A stretch of DNA of 64,000 nt from PWQG01 sp040882255 (GCA_040882255.1 JBBEBP010000011.1:124001-188000); one strand, 5' to 3'; numbered from the stretch's first letter, positions 18,955-27,849 are shown. Translations and numbers: made by a program. Notes: generated from the letters alone by a model not told the origin.

Positions 18955-19941
18955 ATGAGTGGAAAACAGTCGGGGTTGCTCATCATGCTGCTTGCAGCGC
19001 TGGCCGGTTGCGCTGGCGGGCAATACCAGGCCCCCCTGGAAGATCGTAGTACCGAGGTGGAGCAACAACGTCCTGAAATCGTCCGGGGCGGGGAAGTCAT
19101 CTCGGCCGGGTCGACGCGCAGCACCGGTGAACGGGCCCGTAGCGGGGAGTCATCGGAGACGGGCTCGACCACGGCCAGCGGGGCGGTGGTGCGCGGTGTG
19201 AATGTGGGCGGTGGCATCTCCCGGCGCAGTCTGGAGAGCCGCCCTCTGGAGGCGGCCGCCAATAATCAGTCGGCGGATACTGGTCGACCGGCGACGCATA
19301 CCGTGGAGCGTGGCGATACGCTGTATTCGGTGGCCTGGACCTACGGTCTGGACTATCGCCGGCTGGCATTGGCCAATGATCTCACACCGCCATACACCAT
19401 CTATCCGGGCCAGCAACTGCAACTCGATGAGCGGGGCGTTTCCGCCAGTGCGGTCGATGCCCTGCCGGATATTCCGGCATCACCCGCCGGCAGTGTGCCG
19501 GGCTCCGGCAGTGGTGAAAGACCCCGGGCCGCCGTCGAGGCCCGGCGCACCGGGATCGTGGAACAGCGCTCGCGCGATGGCGTGAGCTGGCAGTGGCCGG
19601 GCGACGGCCGGCTGGCTTCACGGTTCAGCGGCTCCACCCGTGGCATCGATATTGCCGTAGAGGAAGGGGAGCCGGTCTATGCGGCGGCAGACGGCGATGT
19701 CGTCTATGCGGGGCGGGGCATACAGGGTACCGGCAATCTGGTCATCCTGCGGCACAGTGCGCGGCACCTCAGCGCCTACATGCACAACCGTTCCATGCTG
19801 GTGAGCGAGGGTGCCCGTATCCGTGCGGGCGACAAGATCGCTGAATCCGGCCGCTCTCCCGATGGGCGTGGTCTGTTGCACTTCGAGATACGGGTGGATG
19901 GACAACCCGTTGACCCACTGGGATTTCTGCCCGGCCGCTGA
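18955..19941 (+). CDS. nlpD: Lipoprotein NlpD-like (LysM + degenerate LytM/M23 domain)
   Basis: NlpD is an outer-membrane lipoprotein that activates the amidase AmiC during cell separation. The product has a lipoprotein signal with lipobox LAGC near residue 20, a low-complexity linker, a LysM domain (about 110-155, THTVERGDTLYSVAWTYG) and a C-terminal LytM domain (about 220-328). The catalytic zinc residues are missing: RGIDIA replaces the HxxxD type motif, and GLLHFEIR has lost the first His of HxH, as in E. coli NlpD. So it is probably a regulator, not a hydrolase. An upstream in-frame ATG at 18934 overlaps DUF368, but 18955 gives a better signal peptide. rpoS follows. Confidence 0.93.
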   Translation: MSGKQSGLLIMLLAALAGCAGGQYQAPLEDRSTEVEQQRPEIVRGGEVISAGSTRSTGERARSGESSETGSTTASGAVVRGVNVGGGISRRSLESRPLEAAANNQSADTGRPATHTVERGDTLYSVAWTYGLDYRRLALANDLTPPYTIYPGQQLQLDERGVSASAVDALPDIPASPAGSVPGSGSGERPRAAVEARRTGIVEQRSRDGVSWQWPGDGRLASRFSGSTRGIDIAVEEGEPVYAAADGDVVYAGRGIQGTGNLVILRHSARHLSAYMHNRSMLVSEGARIRAGDKIAESGRSPDGRGLLHFEIRVDGQPVDPLGFLPGR

Positions 19942-20076
19942 TAATGAGAACTGCATCACATTTGTGAGCTTGCCTGCCGGGGAGTCATTCTGCTAGCTTT
20001 TTGAACGTACCGTCAGGGTTGCCAGGATACCCTTTGCGGTGCGGTGATCTGTACAACCGACAAAAGGATTTGTCAT

Positions 20077-20964
20077 ATGTCTCATTCCAGACCCCTTGCG
20101 GGTACTGACGACCTCGTCAGTTACCAGAATACTATCCGACGTCTGCCCCTGCTCGATGCGGCACAGGAGCGCGAGCTCGCCCGTCGTGTGCGGAATGGTG
20201 AAGCCACCAGCCGTCATGCCATGGTGGAGCACAATCTCAGGCTGGTGCTCAGCGTGGCCCGGCGCTATGAGAATCGCGGAGTTCCCCTGGCCGACCTGGT
20301 TTCAGAGGGCAATATCGGGCTCATCCGGGCAGTGGAAAAATACGACCCGGAGCGCGGTTTCCGTTTCTCCACCTATGCCACCTGGTGGATCCGGCAGGCC
20401 GTCGAACGTTGTGTGATGAATCACGCGCGGACCGTGCGGCTACCCATCCATGTGCTCAAGGAAATCGGCATCTGCCTGCAGGCACGTAATCGCCTGCAGC
20501 ACCGCTTGTTTCGCCGTGTGCGAATGCGTGATATCGCCAGGGAGACCGGCAAGAGCCTGGAGCAGGTCGACAGGTTGATGCACCTGCACGAGAGCGGGCA
20601 TGACGGAGAGTCGGTGTCGACCGGAACGATCTCTTCAGAGCCCGAGGATCTGGTGGATGGCGTGCCACCGGGCGATCCGTCCATGCAGCTGGATGCGGTT
20701 GAGGAGGCCGTGATCAAGGAAGACCTGCGAGTCTGTATCGACGGCTGGCTGTCCGGGTTGACCCGGCGCCAGCAGGACGTTCTGGTGAAGCGGTTCGGAT
20801 TCCATCAACATGACGCGGACACCCTGGAGGAGGTCGGACGGCATGTCGGTCTGACGAGAGAGCGGGTCCGCCAGATCCAGATGGAAGCATTGAAGTCCCT
20901 GCGCGAGCCAGCGGAAGCGGTGTATACCGCAAGAACGGGGTGCGGTAAGGGACATCGTACCTGA
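20077..20964 (+). CDS. rpoS: RNA polymerase sigma factor RpoS, short form
   Basis: RpoS is the sigma factor for stationary phase and general stress. The 295-residue product has sigma regions 1.2 (about 8-45), 2.1-2.4 (about 46-125, with LVSEGNIGLIRAVEKYDPERGFRFSTYATWWIRQAVER), 3 and 4.2 (LTRERVRQIQMEALKSLR). The Lys in LPIHVLKE, tied to promoter choice in E. coli RpoS, is kept. It is shorter than usual (about 330): the N-terminal tail before region 1.2 is cut, and the C-terminus ends in a basic stretch rather than the usual acidic tail. AAAGGA precedes ATG 20077. Position after nlpD supports rpoS over rpoH-type sigma. The main rpoS promoter usually lies inside nlpD; none is obvious in the 135-nt gap. 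Confidence 0.85.
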   Translation: MSHSRPLAGTDDLVSYQNTIRRLPLLDAAQERELARRVRNGEATSRHAMVEHNLRLVLSVARRYENRGVPLADLVSEGNIGLIRAVEKYDPERGFRFSTYATWWIRQAVERCVMNHARTVRLPIHVLKEIGICLQARNRLQHRLFRRVRMRDIARETGKSLEQVDRLMHLHESGHDGESVSTGTISSEPEDLVDGVPPGDPSMQLDAVEEAVIKEDLRVCIDGWLSGLTRRQQDVLVKRFGFHQHDADTLEEVGRHVGLTRERVRQIQMEALKSLREPAEAVYTARTGCGKGHRT

Positions 20965-20967
20965 TGA

Positions 20968-21025
20968 CGCGCCGGCCGCTGCGTTATCGCTGTACCGAGT
21001 GCCCAGGGAGCGCGGTGAGCCGGCG
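20968..21025. terminator. Possible hairpin between convergent rpoS and fdxA
   Basis: In the 72-nt gap between the converging rpoS and fdxA genes, CGCGCCGGC at 20968-20976 can pair with GCCGGCGTG at 21019-21027 (one G-U pair), closing a 42-nt loop. No run of T follows on either strand, so a factor-independent terminator is not shown. It may simply be a structured end. Confidence 0.25.
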
Positions 21026-21036
21026 TGAAGGATTCG

Positions 21037-21375
21037 TCAATCGGATGGCCATTCCTTGACCAGATGCTCGATCTTGTTGGGTACGCCGTCCCATTCCTTG
21101 GCATCTTCCGGCGCCGGTTTCATCTCGGCGATATTGGGCCATTTCTCGGCCAGGTCGGCATTCAGCTCCAGGAACTGCTGCTGATCATCAGGCAGTTCGT
21201 CCTCAGCGAAAATCGCATCCACGGGACATTCCGGCTCGCACAGTGCACAGTCGATGCACTCGTCCGGATGGATGACCAGGAAGTTCGGGCCTTCATAGAA
21301 ACAGTCCACGGGGCAGACTTCCACACAGTCTGTGTGCTTGCACTTGATGCAGTTCTCGCCTACTACGAATGTCAT
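21037..21375 (-). CDS. fdxA: 7Fe ferredoxin FdxA
   Basis: FdxA-type ferredoxins carry one [3Fe-4S] and one [4Fe-4S] cluster and pass electrons at low potential. The 112-residue product starts MTFVVGENCIKCKHTDCVEVCPVDCF and has the second cysteine set in ECIDCALCEPECPVDAI (about residues 39-56), then a C-terminal extension typical of this group (about 60-112). The first set has the spacing seen in 7Fe ferredoxins. It lies 122 nt downstream of mutS on the same strand, the arrangement found in pseudomonads, and converges with rpoS. Confidence 0.95.
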   Translation of the reverse strand: MTFVVGENCIKCKHTDCVEVCPVDCFYEGPNFLVIHPDECIDCALCEPECPVDAIFAEDELPDDQQQFLELNADLAEKWPNIAEMKPAPEDAKEWDGVPNKIEHLVKEWPSD

Positions 21376-21497
21376 CGTCGAATCTCTCTCAGGGTCTTTG
21401 GCTCTGTGCGTTCGATCAGCGCGGGCGGTGTCGGGGGCCGATCCGGCCCGGGCGGCGTGCCGCTCCGGCGCAGCCGCAGTCTAGCACTGTTGCCGTA

Positions 21498-24110
21498 TCA
21501 TTTCAGCTCCCGATGCAGTTCATAGAGCAGATCCAGCGCCTGACGTGGCGTCAGATCATCGGGGTCGCAATCGCTTAGCCGTTCGACCACCGGATGAGGC
21601 GTCGAGGCAGCGCTGAACAGGTCGTTCTGCTCGGGCTCACGCGACGTTGCGCCATGGCGTGACTGGGCTTCCAGTTCCCGGAGCCGGGCGCGGGCCTGGC
21701 GGATCACGCGGGCCGGAATGCCGGCCAGCTGGGCGACCTGCAGGCCGTAGCTCTGGCTGGCCGGGCCGTCGCGGACGGTGTGCAGGAACACGATGCCGTC
21801 ATGGTGTTCAGTGGCGGTCAGGTGGACGTTGGCGACCGTGGGCAGTTCATCGGGCAGGGCGGTCATTTCGAAGTAATGGGTGGCGAACAGGGTGAAGGCG
21901 CGCAGTTGTTCGGCAATATGCACGGCACTGGCCCAGGCCAGCGAAAGACCGTCAAAGGTGCTGGTGCCCCGCCCGACCTCATCCATCAGTACCAGGCTGC
22001 GCGGTGTGGCATTGTGCAGGATATTGGCGGTTTCGGTCATCTCGACCATGAAGGTCGAGCGTCCACCGGCCAGATCATCCGAGGAGCCGATACGGGTGAA
22101 AATCCGGTCCACGGGACCGATGCGGGCTTCGGAGGCGGGTACGAAGCTCCCCGTGTGGGCCAGCAGGACAATCAGTGCGGTCTGCCTCATGTAGGTGGAT
22201 TTGCCACCCATGTTGGGACCGGTGATGATCAGCATACGCCGCTCGTCATCCAGGTCCATGTCATTGGGCACGAAGCTGTCCGCCATGGCCTGTTCGACAA
22301 CGGGGTGCCGGCCTGCCACGATATGAATGCCTTCCTCCTCGTCCAGCACGGGGGCGTGCCACTCCAGATTCAATGCCCGCTCGGCGAAATTGCAGAGCAC
22401 GTCCAGTTCCGCCACGGCAGCGGCTGACTGCTGCAGTGGCGCCAGGTCTGATGCGATAATGTCCAGCAATGCCTCGTACAGTTGTTTTTCCCGTGCCAGC
22501 GCCTTGCTGTTGGCGCTGAGCACTTTGTCCTCGAAGGTCTTGAGTTCGGGGGTGATGAAGCGTTCGGCATTCTTCAGTGTCTGACGGCGGATGTAGTCAG
22601 CTGGTGCCTCACCGGCCTGTCCCTTGCTGAGTTCGATGTAGTAGCCATGTACCCGGTTGTAACCGACCTTCATGGTGCTGAGGCCGGTACGCTGCTTTTC
22701 CCGGGTTTCCAGGTCCACCAGGTATTGACCGGCATTGGCGCTCAGGGCCCGCAGTTCATCCAGTTCGGGATCGTAGCCTTCCGCAATCACACCGCCTTCG
22801 CGGATCACCACCGGCGGGTCCGGCATAATGGCCTTTTCAAGCTGTTTCGACAGCTCCGGGTACTTGCTGATGGCGGTGGCCAGCTCGCGCAGGCGGGGCG
22901 TATCAGTGGCATCCAGCAGCGTCGCCACGCTGGCCTGAAGCGCCGGCAGCTGCAGGAGCGCGTCGCGCAGTCGCGCCAGGTCGCGGGGGCGGGCGGTGCG
23001 CAGGGCCACGCGCGACAATATGCGCTCTATATCCCCGATGCTCCGCAGCAGGGGCTGCAGGGTCTCGAATGCATACTGGTCCAGCAGCGTCTGTACAGTC
23101 TGCTGGCGCATGGCCAGTACCCGACGGTCCCGGAGCGGGCGGTGCAGCCAGCGGGCCAGCAACCGGCTTCCCATGGCCGTGGAGGTGACATCCAGAACGG
23201 ACATGAGCGTGTTGTCCGTTCCTCCGCCCAGGTTGCGGTCCAGTTCCAGATTGCGCCGCGTGGCCGCGTCCAGTAGCAGGGCTTCATCCGGCTGTTCGGC
23301 CTGCAGGCTCTGGATGTGTGGCAGTTCGGAGCGCTGGGTGTCGCGGGCATAGGCCAGCAGGGCGCCGGCGGCGCGCAACGCCTGACTCATGCCGGCGACG
23401 CCAAAGCCCTGCAAATCCCGGGTGCCGAAGTGGTTGGTGAGCTGCCGGTGACTGCTCTCGCTGTCGAATTCCCAGGCGGCACGTTGCCGGCTGCCCGGAC
23501 GTCCGGCCAGGGAGTCCGGCAACAGCAGTGACTCATCCAGCAGCAGCTCGGCGGGTCTTATGCGCTCGATTTCGGCCAGCAATGCTTCCTCGCCCGTGAC
23601 CTCTGACAACAGGAAGCGTCCGCCACTGATATCAAGCCAGGCCAGGCCGTAGCGGATGGCGTCACGCCCGGCTTCGCCGGCGACGGCCATGACCACGCAA
23701 TCCCGCCGCTCGCTGAGCAGGGCTTCATCGCTGACTGTGCCCGGTGTCACAATACGAACCACCTGGCGATCCACCGGCCCCTTGCTGCTGTCCGGGTCGC
23801 CGATCTGCTCGCAGATGGCCACGGAATGACCGCCTTCCACGAGGCGGGCCAGGTACCGTTCGGCCGAGTGGTAGGGAATTCCGGCCATGGGGATCGGCTT
23901 GCCCGCCGACATACCTCGGGCGGTCAGCGTGATGTCCAACAGCCGGGCGGCCCGCTCGGCATCGGTATAGAACAGCTCATAGAAGTCGCCCATCCGGTAG
24001 AACAGCAGCTCATCGGGGTGTTCCGCCTTGATGCGCAGATACTGCTGCATCATCGGGGTATGGGTCGCGGAAGATTTTTCAGCCACAGTCGGCTCCGGGT
24101 CTCGTTCCAT
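21498..24110 (-). CDS. mutS: DNA mismatch repair protein MutS
   Basis: MutS finds mismatches and small loops in DNA and recruits MutL. The 870-residue protein has the mismatch-binding domain I with the Phe-x-Glu type motif (GDFYELFYTDAERAARLL, about 41-58), connector, core, clamp, and the ATPase domain with Walker A GPNMGGKSTYMRQ near residue 637, Walker B LVLMDEVGRGT and the signature STFMVEMTE. The ATG at 24110 gives a short leader before the conserved start. It runs divergently from pncC (116 nt apart) and upstream of fdxA. Confidence 0.98.
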   Translation of the reverse strand: MERDPEPTVAEKSSATHTPMMQQYLRIKAEHPDELLFYRMGDFYELFYTDAERAARLLDITLTARGMSAGKPIPMAGIPYHSAERYLARLVEGGHSVAICEQIGDPDSSKGPVDRQVVRIVTPGTVSDEALLSERRDCVVMAVAGEAGRDAIRYGLAWLDISGGRFLLSEVTGEEALLAEIERIRPAELLLDESLLLPDSLAGRPGSRQRAAWEFDSESSHRQLTNHFGTRDLQGFGVAGMSQALRAAGALLAYARDTQRSELPHIQSLQAEQPDEALLLDAATRRNLELDRNLGGGTDNTLMSVLDVTSTAMGSRLLARWLHRPLRDRRVLAMRQQTVQTLLDQYAFETLQPLLRSIGDIERILSRVALRTARPRDLARLRDALLQLPALQASVATLLDATDTPRLRELATAISKYPELSKQLEKAIMPDPPVVIREGGVIAEGYDPELDELRALSANAGQYLVDLETREKQRTGLSTMKVGYNRVHGYYIELSKGQAGEAPADYIRRQTLKNAERFITPELKTFEDKVLSANSKALAREKQLYEALLDIIASDLAPLQQSAAAVAELDVLCNFAERALNLEWHAPVLDEEEGIHIVAGRHPVVEQAMADSFVPNDMDLDDERRMLIITGPNMGGKSTYMRQTALIVLLAHTGSFVPASEARIGPVDRIFTRIGSSDDLAGGRSTFMVEMTETANILHNATPRSLVLMDEVGRGTSTFDGLSLAWASAVHIAEQLRAFTLFATHYFEMTALPDELPTVANVHLTATEHHDGIVFLHTVRDGPASQSYGLQVAQLAGIPARVIRQARARLRELEAQSRHGATSREPEQNDLFSAASTPHPVVERLSDCDPDDLTPRQALDLLYELHRELK

Positions 24111-24226
24111 GAAGCGGGCATTCTAACGGGCGCCCCGAAGAATACCAAGCTGCGTCCGATCGGGAGGCTCGTCAGTCGATCTCTTGTCTGCGACAATGCC
24201 GTGGCAACAGGAACCGGGGAGGGGAG

Positions 24227-24757
24227 ATGGTCAATACGGATCTGTCCGTACTCAGTCAGACAGTGGGCGAGGCCCTGCGCGAGCGCGGCTGGCAACTCAC
24301 TACGGCAGAATCATGCACGGGGGGCTGGATCGCCCAGTCCATCACCGCCGTGCCGGGCAGCTCCGCGTGGTTTCAGTGTGGTTGGGTAACCTATTCGAAC
24401 CTCGCCAAACAGAAACTGCTGGGAGTGCCGGCCGAATGCTTCGACGGGCCTGAGGCGCCGGGCGCTGTCAGCCAACAGACGGTGTTGGCGATGGCCCGTG
24501 GTGCGCTGAAGTGCTGCGGAGCCGATGTTGCCGTGGCCAGTAGCGGCATCGCGGGGCCGGATGGAGGCAGTCCCGGCCGGCCCGTCGGGACCGTCTGGCT
24601 GGGCTGGGCCATGCGGTCTGCTGATTCTCCGGCCATTTCCAGCAGCGCGCGCCGTTTCCAGTTTGACGGCGACCGGCAGGCAGTTCGCGAGCAGTCGGTC
24701 TGCGAGGCGTTGGCAGGATTGCTGGAAATCGTCAATAATCAGCATACGAAAGGCTGA
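24227..24757 (+). CDS. pncC: Nicotinamide-nucleotide amidohydrolase (CinA C-terminal family)
   Basis: PncC deamidates nicotinamide mononucleotide to nicotinate mononucleotide for NAD recycling. The 176-residue product is a stand-alone CinA C-terminal domain with TTAESCTGGWIAQSITAVPGSS near residue 25, VTYSNLAKQKLLGV, the VAVASSGIAGPDGGSPGRPVGTVW stretch near 107-130 and a conserved C-terminal Arg region. GGGGAGGGG lies just before the ATG. Pairing with recA downstream is typical (the E. coli homologue ygaD precedes recA). Confidence 0.94.
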   Translation: MVNTDLSVLSQTVGEALRERGWQLTTAESCTGGWIAQSITAVPGSSAWFQCGWVTYSNLAKQKLLGVPAECFDGPEAPGAVSQQTVLAMARGALKCCGADVAVASSGIAGPDGGSPGRPVGTVWLGWAMRSADSPAISSSARRFQFDGDRQAVREQSVCEALAGLLEIVNNQHTKG

Positions 24758-24797
24758 ATATCCCGTCGGCTGGCGGGGATTCCGGCTGTTACAGAAA

Positions 24798-24817
24798 TAC
24801 TGTTTGAATATACAGTA
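24798..24817 (+). promoter_or_regulatory. LexA (SOS) box of recA
   Basis: CTGT at 24800-24803 and ACAG at 24812-24815 are separated by 8 nt (CTGT-N8-ACAG), the consensus LexA site, extended to a near-perfect 20-nt palindrome. It lies 58 nt before the recA ATG. A TTACAG at 24789-24794 and an AT-rich stretch just after the box (TAATTTT) are the likely promoter parts, so LexA would cover the promoter as in E. coli recA. Confidence 0.93.
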
Positions 24818-24874
24818 ATTTTCTGCTTCAATGATCCGCATCGAACAGTAATCACCTTCAGGAACGAGGCAATC

Positions 24875-25948
24875 ATGGCGCAATCAGACGCAGTGAAAGA
24901 CAGTAATCGCGAAAAGGCACTGGGTGCCGCCCTGGCGCAGATCGAGCGACAATTCGGCAAGGGCTCGATGATGCGCATGGGTGACCGCAGGCATGAAACC
25001 GTCCCGTCCATCTCCACCGGCTCGCTGGGCCTGGATATCGCATTGGGCGTGGGCGGGTTGCCGCGCGGACGGGTCGTGGAGGTCTACGGCCCGGAATCCT
25101 CGGGCAAGACCACGCTGACGCTGCAGGTGATTGCCGAGTGCCAGAAGGCGGGTGGAACCTGTGCCTTCATTGATGCCGAGCATGCACTGGACCCGATCTA
25201 TGCCGGCAACCTGGGTGTCGACATCGAGAACCTGCTGATCAGTCAGCCGGACACCGGTGAACAGGCCCTGGAGATTGCCGACATGATCGTGCGCTCCGGC
25301 GCCGTCGACGTGGTGGTGGTCGACTCGGTGGCCGCCCTGACACCCAAGGCGGAGATCGAGGGTGACATGGGTGACAGTCATGTCGGCCTGCAGGCCCGCC
25401 TGATGTCGCAGGCCCTGCGCAAGATGACCGGCAACATCAAGAATTCCAACACACTGGTGGTGTTCATCAACCAGATCCGCATGAAAATCGGCGTCATGTT
25501 CGGCTCACCGGAAACCACCACGGGTGGTAATGCACTGAAGTTCTATTCCTCGGTGCGTCTGGACATCCGCCGGATCGGTTCGATCAAGGACGGGGACGAG
25601 GTGATCGGCAACGAGACTCGGGTCAAGGTGGTGAAGAACAAGGTGGCGCCTCCCTTCCGGCAGGCCGAGTTCCAGATCATGTATGGCAAGGGCATCTACC
25701 GGATGGGCGAGGTCATTGACCTGGGTGTCAAGCTGAACCTGCTGGACAAGTCCGGTGCCTGGTACGCCTATAACGGCGAGAAGATTGGTCAGGGCAAGAA
25801 GAACGCGGCCCAGTTCCTGGAAGAAAACCCGCAGATCGCCGAGGAGCTCGAACAGAAGATCCGTCAGGAGATGCTGGGGACGGTGACGCCGCCCGAGAGC
25901 CCTGAAGAATCGGCTGATGCCGATGAGGCGGTGAACCCGGAGGAATGA
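24875..25948 (+). CDS. recA: Recombinase RecA
   Basis: RecA forms the nucleoprotein filament for homologous recombination and triggers LexA self-cleavage. The 357-residue product has Walker A GPESSGKTT near residue 70, Walker B VVVVDSVAALTPKAEIEGDMGD near 145, the L2 loop region (MKIGVMFGSPETTTGGNALKFYSS) and an acidic C-terminal tail. The LexA box upstream shows SOS control. recX starts 11 nt downstream. Confidence 0.99.
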   Translation: MAQSDAVKDSNREKALGAALAQIERQFGKGSMMRMGDRRHETVPSISTGSLGLDIALGVGGLPRGRVVEVYGPESSGKTTLTLQVIAECQKAGGTCAFIDAEHALDPIYAGNLGVDIENLLISQPDTGEQALEIADMIVRSGAVDVVVVDSVAALTPKAEIEGDMGDSHVGLQARLMSQALRKMTGNIKNSNTLVVFINQIRMKIGVMFGSPETTTGGNALKFYSSVRLDIRRIGSIKDGDEVIGNETRVKVVKNKVAPPFRQAEFQIMYGKGIYRMGEVIDLGVKLNLLDKSGAWYAYNGEKIGQGKKNAAQFLEENPQIAEELEQKIRQEMLGTVTPPESPEESADADEAVNPEE

Positions 25949-25958
25949 GTGTCCGGGC

Positions 25959-26501
25959 ATGGTGAGGGCTGTGTCTGATGAGAGCCGTAATGGCATGAGC
26001 GGTGCAGAAGACGAAAATGACCGGCAGCAGTTGGTGTTGCAGCTGCGCCGCCGGGCCATGGATCTGTTGGCCCGGCGCGAGCATTCGCGTCATGAACTGG
26101 GCGGCAAGTTGCATTCGCGCTTCGAGGACGCTGATGAGGTGATGGTCGGCGAAGTGCTGGATCAGCTGGAAGCCGACAATCTGCTCAGTGATGTACGTTT
26201 TGCCGAATCCTATGTGCGGATGCGTCGTGACAGGGGGTATGGGCCCCTCTATATCCTGTCACAGTTCGGAAAACGCGGCGTCGATCCGGCCGCTGTGGAA
26301 GCGGCGCTGGACAGCGGTGATGAGCACTGGATCACGGTGGCTGAAGAGGCATTGAGTCGCAAGGCCCGTTCGAAGTCATCGCTGGACAGTCTGCGCGAGC
26401 GAAACAGGCTGCAACGCTTTCTCGCATCGCGTGGCTTCACGGCGGAGCAGAGTCACAAGGCCCTGTGCCGCCTGGAAGAGGGGTTCGACGAGGAGTGCTG
26501 A
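25959..26501 (+). CDS. recX: Regulatory protein RecX
   Basis: RecX caps and limits growth of RecA filaments. The 180-residue product has three RecX three-helix repeats: LRRRAMDLLARREHSRHEL near 30-48, VLDQLEADNLLSDVRFAESYVRMRRDRGYGP near 68-98 and RNRLQRFLASRGFTAEQSHKAL near 150-171. The first ATG at 25959 has a weak ribosome-binding site; ATG 25995 (MSGAEDEN) is an alternative that would trim 12 residues. It sits 11 nt after recA and is probably co-transcribed under LexA. Confidence 0.92.
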   Translation: MVRAVSDESRNGMSGAEDENDRQQLVLQLRRRAMDLLARREHSRHELGGKLHSRFEDADEVMVGEVLDQLEADNLLSDVRFAESYVRMRRDRGYGPLYILSQFGKRGVDPAAVEAALDSGDEHWITVAEEALSRKARSKSSLDSLRERNRLQRFLASRGFTAEQSHKALCRLEEGFDEEC

Positions 26502-26530
26502 TTCCGTCAGCCGGCGGCCAGTCCCCGGGG

Positions 26531-26977
26531 TCAGATCCGGATGATTTCCGGGCGCAGTCGGGCGAGCCGGGCCAGCAGCCGGTTCTGGGCAGCCAGGGGA
26601 ATATCCGACTGCTCCATCGCGGCGATCAGGTCTTCGACCACGGCATTGAATTCCGGAGAGGAAAGTTCCATGCCGGCATGTATCTCAACCATGGAGTCGC
26701 CCGTGTATTCACAGGGACCCTCCGCGACCATGCAGAAATGTTCGGTGATCATCTCCCGGAATCTTTGCACATTGGAATCCTCGAAGCGGGGTAGCACGCG
26801 CGGGTCATTGGCAATTTCCAGTATGAATTCGTCAACGATCCGGTCAATTCCTTCGTGGCCTCCCAGTTCCTGGAAGAGCGTGTCTGATTGACCGGTGGTT
26901 CCGCAGCCCGCCAGAGCCATGACCAGTATGAGTGGCCGCAGCCCCACCCAATGTTTTTTCCTGTTTCGCACAGTCAT
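26531..26977 (-). CDS. Lipoprotein-type group 1 truncated haemoglobin
   Basis: The 148-residue product has a lipoprotein signal (residues 1-25, lipobox LAGC with C25) followed by a truncated-haemoglobin fold (about 33-147). It has the family core LFQELGGHEGIDRIVDEF, the GPCEYTGDSMVEIHAGM stretch and the proximal haem ligand H100. The Tyr normally found at helix B position 10 (FY in VDxFY) is Ile here (VDEFILEI), so distal ligand handling should differ. Cys82 and Cys89 could form a disulfide in the periplasm. It is the last gene of a coupled operon with the DUF3034 gene (ATG overlaps its TGA) and the cupredoxin-like gene. Haem binding is inferred. Confidence 0.85.
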   Translation of the reverse strand: MTVRNRKKHWVGLRPLILVMALAGCGTTGQSDTLFQELGGHEGIDRIVDEFILEIANDPRVLPRFEDSNVQRFREMITEHFCMVAEGPCEYTGDSMVEIHAGMELSSPEFNAVVEDLIAAMEQSDIPLAAQNRLLARLARLRPEIIRI

Positions 26978-27849
26978 CAGAAAGCCGCCTGCAGAGAAAG
27001 ATAGAAACCGGTTTGATCGGATTGTCCTGCGATGGCTCCAAGATCAAGCCAGGCCGCTGTCACGGATACGCGCTTGTTAGGGAACCAGGCGAGAAACAGG
27101 TCCCGCGCGGACTGTTCACGCAAGGCGGAAAGATTATCCGGCTTCTGCCGGTACTCGGCACCGATGGCGATATTGCGGGTGGCGAACCAGGCGAGGGCGC
27201 CTTCCGCATGCCATTCGCGGCCGGGGTCATCCCCGCCAAAACCCAGAATGCCGTACTGGTTGGCCTGTGAGCGACGCAGGTTGACATTCAATAGTGTGGT
27301 CCGGTGGAACAATCCGTCGATCCACGCTCGGGCCGCGCTGATTATATAGTCGGTGTCCTGTGTATCGGCCGCGCCCAGGGCCAATGCCGTCCCGGTGTCC
27401 CGGAGCCGCCCGTGTTCAACCCCCAGGGACAGCTGGGGCAGCTTGCCGTATATCAGGTCGCCAGCCATACGCCATTTTGCAGTGAAGCGATCCTGTTCGA
27501 TCCGTGCATCCGCCGCCTTGATGGTGAAGTGTTGTCTGGCAAGGCCGATTTCCAGGCGGTTGGAAAATGTAGCAGACGCCCCGAAAACGTCGAGCCGGAA
27601 GTCATCGACGTCCGCACGGCTGGCATACACGGTACCGCTGGTCTCGCCGGTATCCGCATAGCCGGCTAGAGTCGCCCAGCCGGTCAGGCCGCCACCACCG
27701 CTGCCGTTAATGGAACTCACACCCCCTGTACCGGCCAGCCGGCCCTCGGAGAAAGCGGGGGGGGAAGGCAGTGTCAGTAACAGCCCCAGTAGCAGTCCCG
27801 GGAGCATCATTCCGCCGGTACGCGTTTGCCTGCTCGGGCATCGGTTCAT
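26977..27849 (-). CDS. DUF3034 family outer-membrane beta-barrel protein
   Basis: The 290-residue product has a signal peptide (cleavage near SEG, about residue 35; an in-frame internal ATG at residue 14 would give a cleaner signal) and then alternating hydrophobic and polar strands ending in LQAAF, the terminal aromatic typical of outer-membrane barrels. The strands, Gly-rich start (GVSSINGSGGGGLTGWATLAGYADTG) and length fit the DUF3034 family, whose function is unknown to me. Its ATG overlaps the stop of the cupredoxin-like gene and its stop overlaps the globin ATG, so the three are made together. It could be a small-substrate channel or a scaffold; nothing in the sequence decides this. Confidence 0.8.
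   Translation of the reverse strand: MNRCPSRQTRTGGMMLPGLLLGLLLTLPSPPAFSEGRLAGTGGVSSINGSGGGGLTGWATLAGYADTGETSGTVYASRADVDDFRLDVFGASATFSNRLEIGLARQHFTIKAADARIEQDRFTAKWRMAGDLIYGKLPQLSLGVEHGRLRDTGTALALGAADTQDTDYIISAARAWIDGLFHRTTLLNVNLRRSQANQYGILGFGGDDPGREWHAEGALAWFATRNIAIGAEYRQKPDNLSALREQSARDLFLAWFPNKRVSVTAAWLDLGAIAGQSDQTGFYLSLQAAF

Noticed and set aside
18955..19941. Active M23 endopeptidase
   Set aside because: Key zinc-binding residues are missing, so NlpD-type regulator is the better call.
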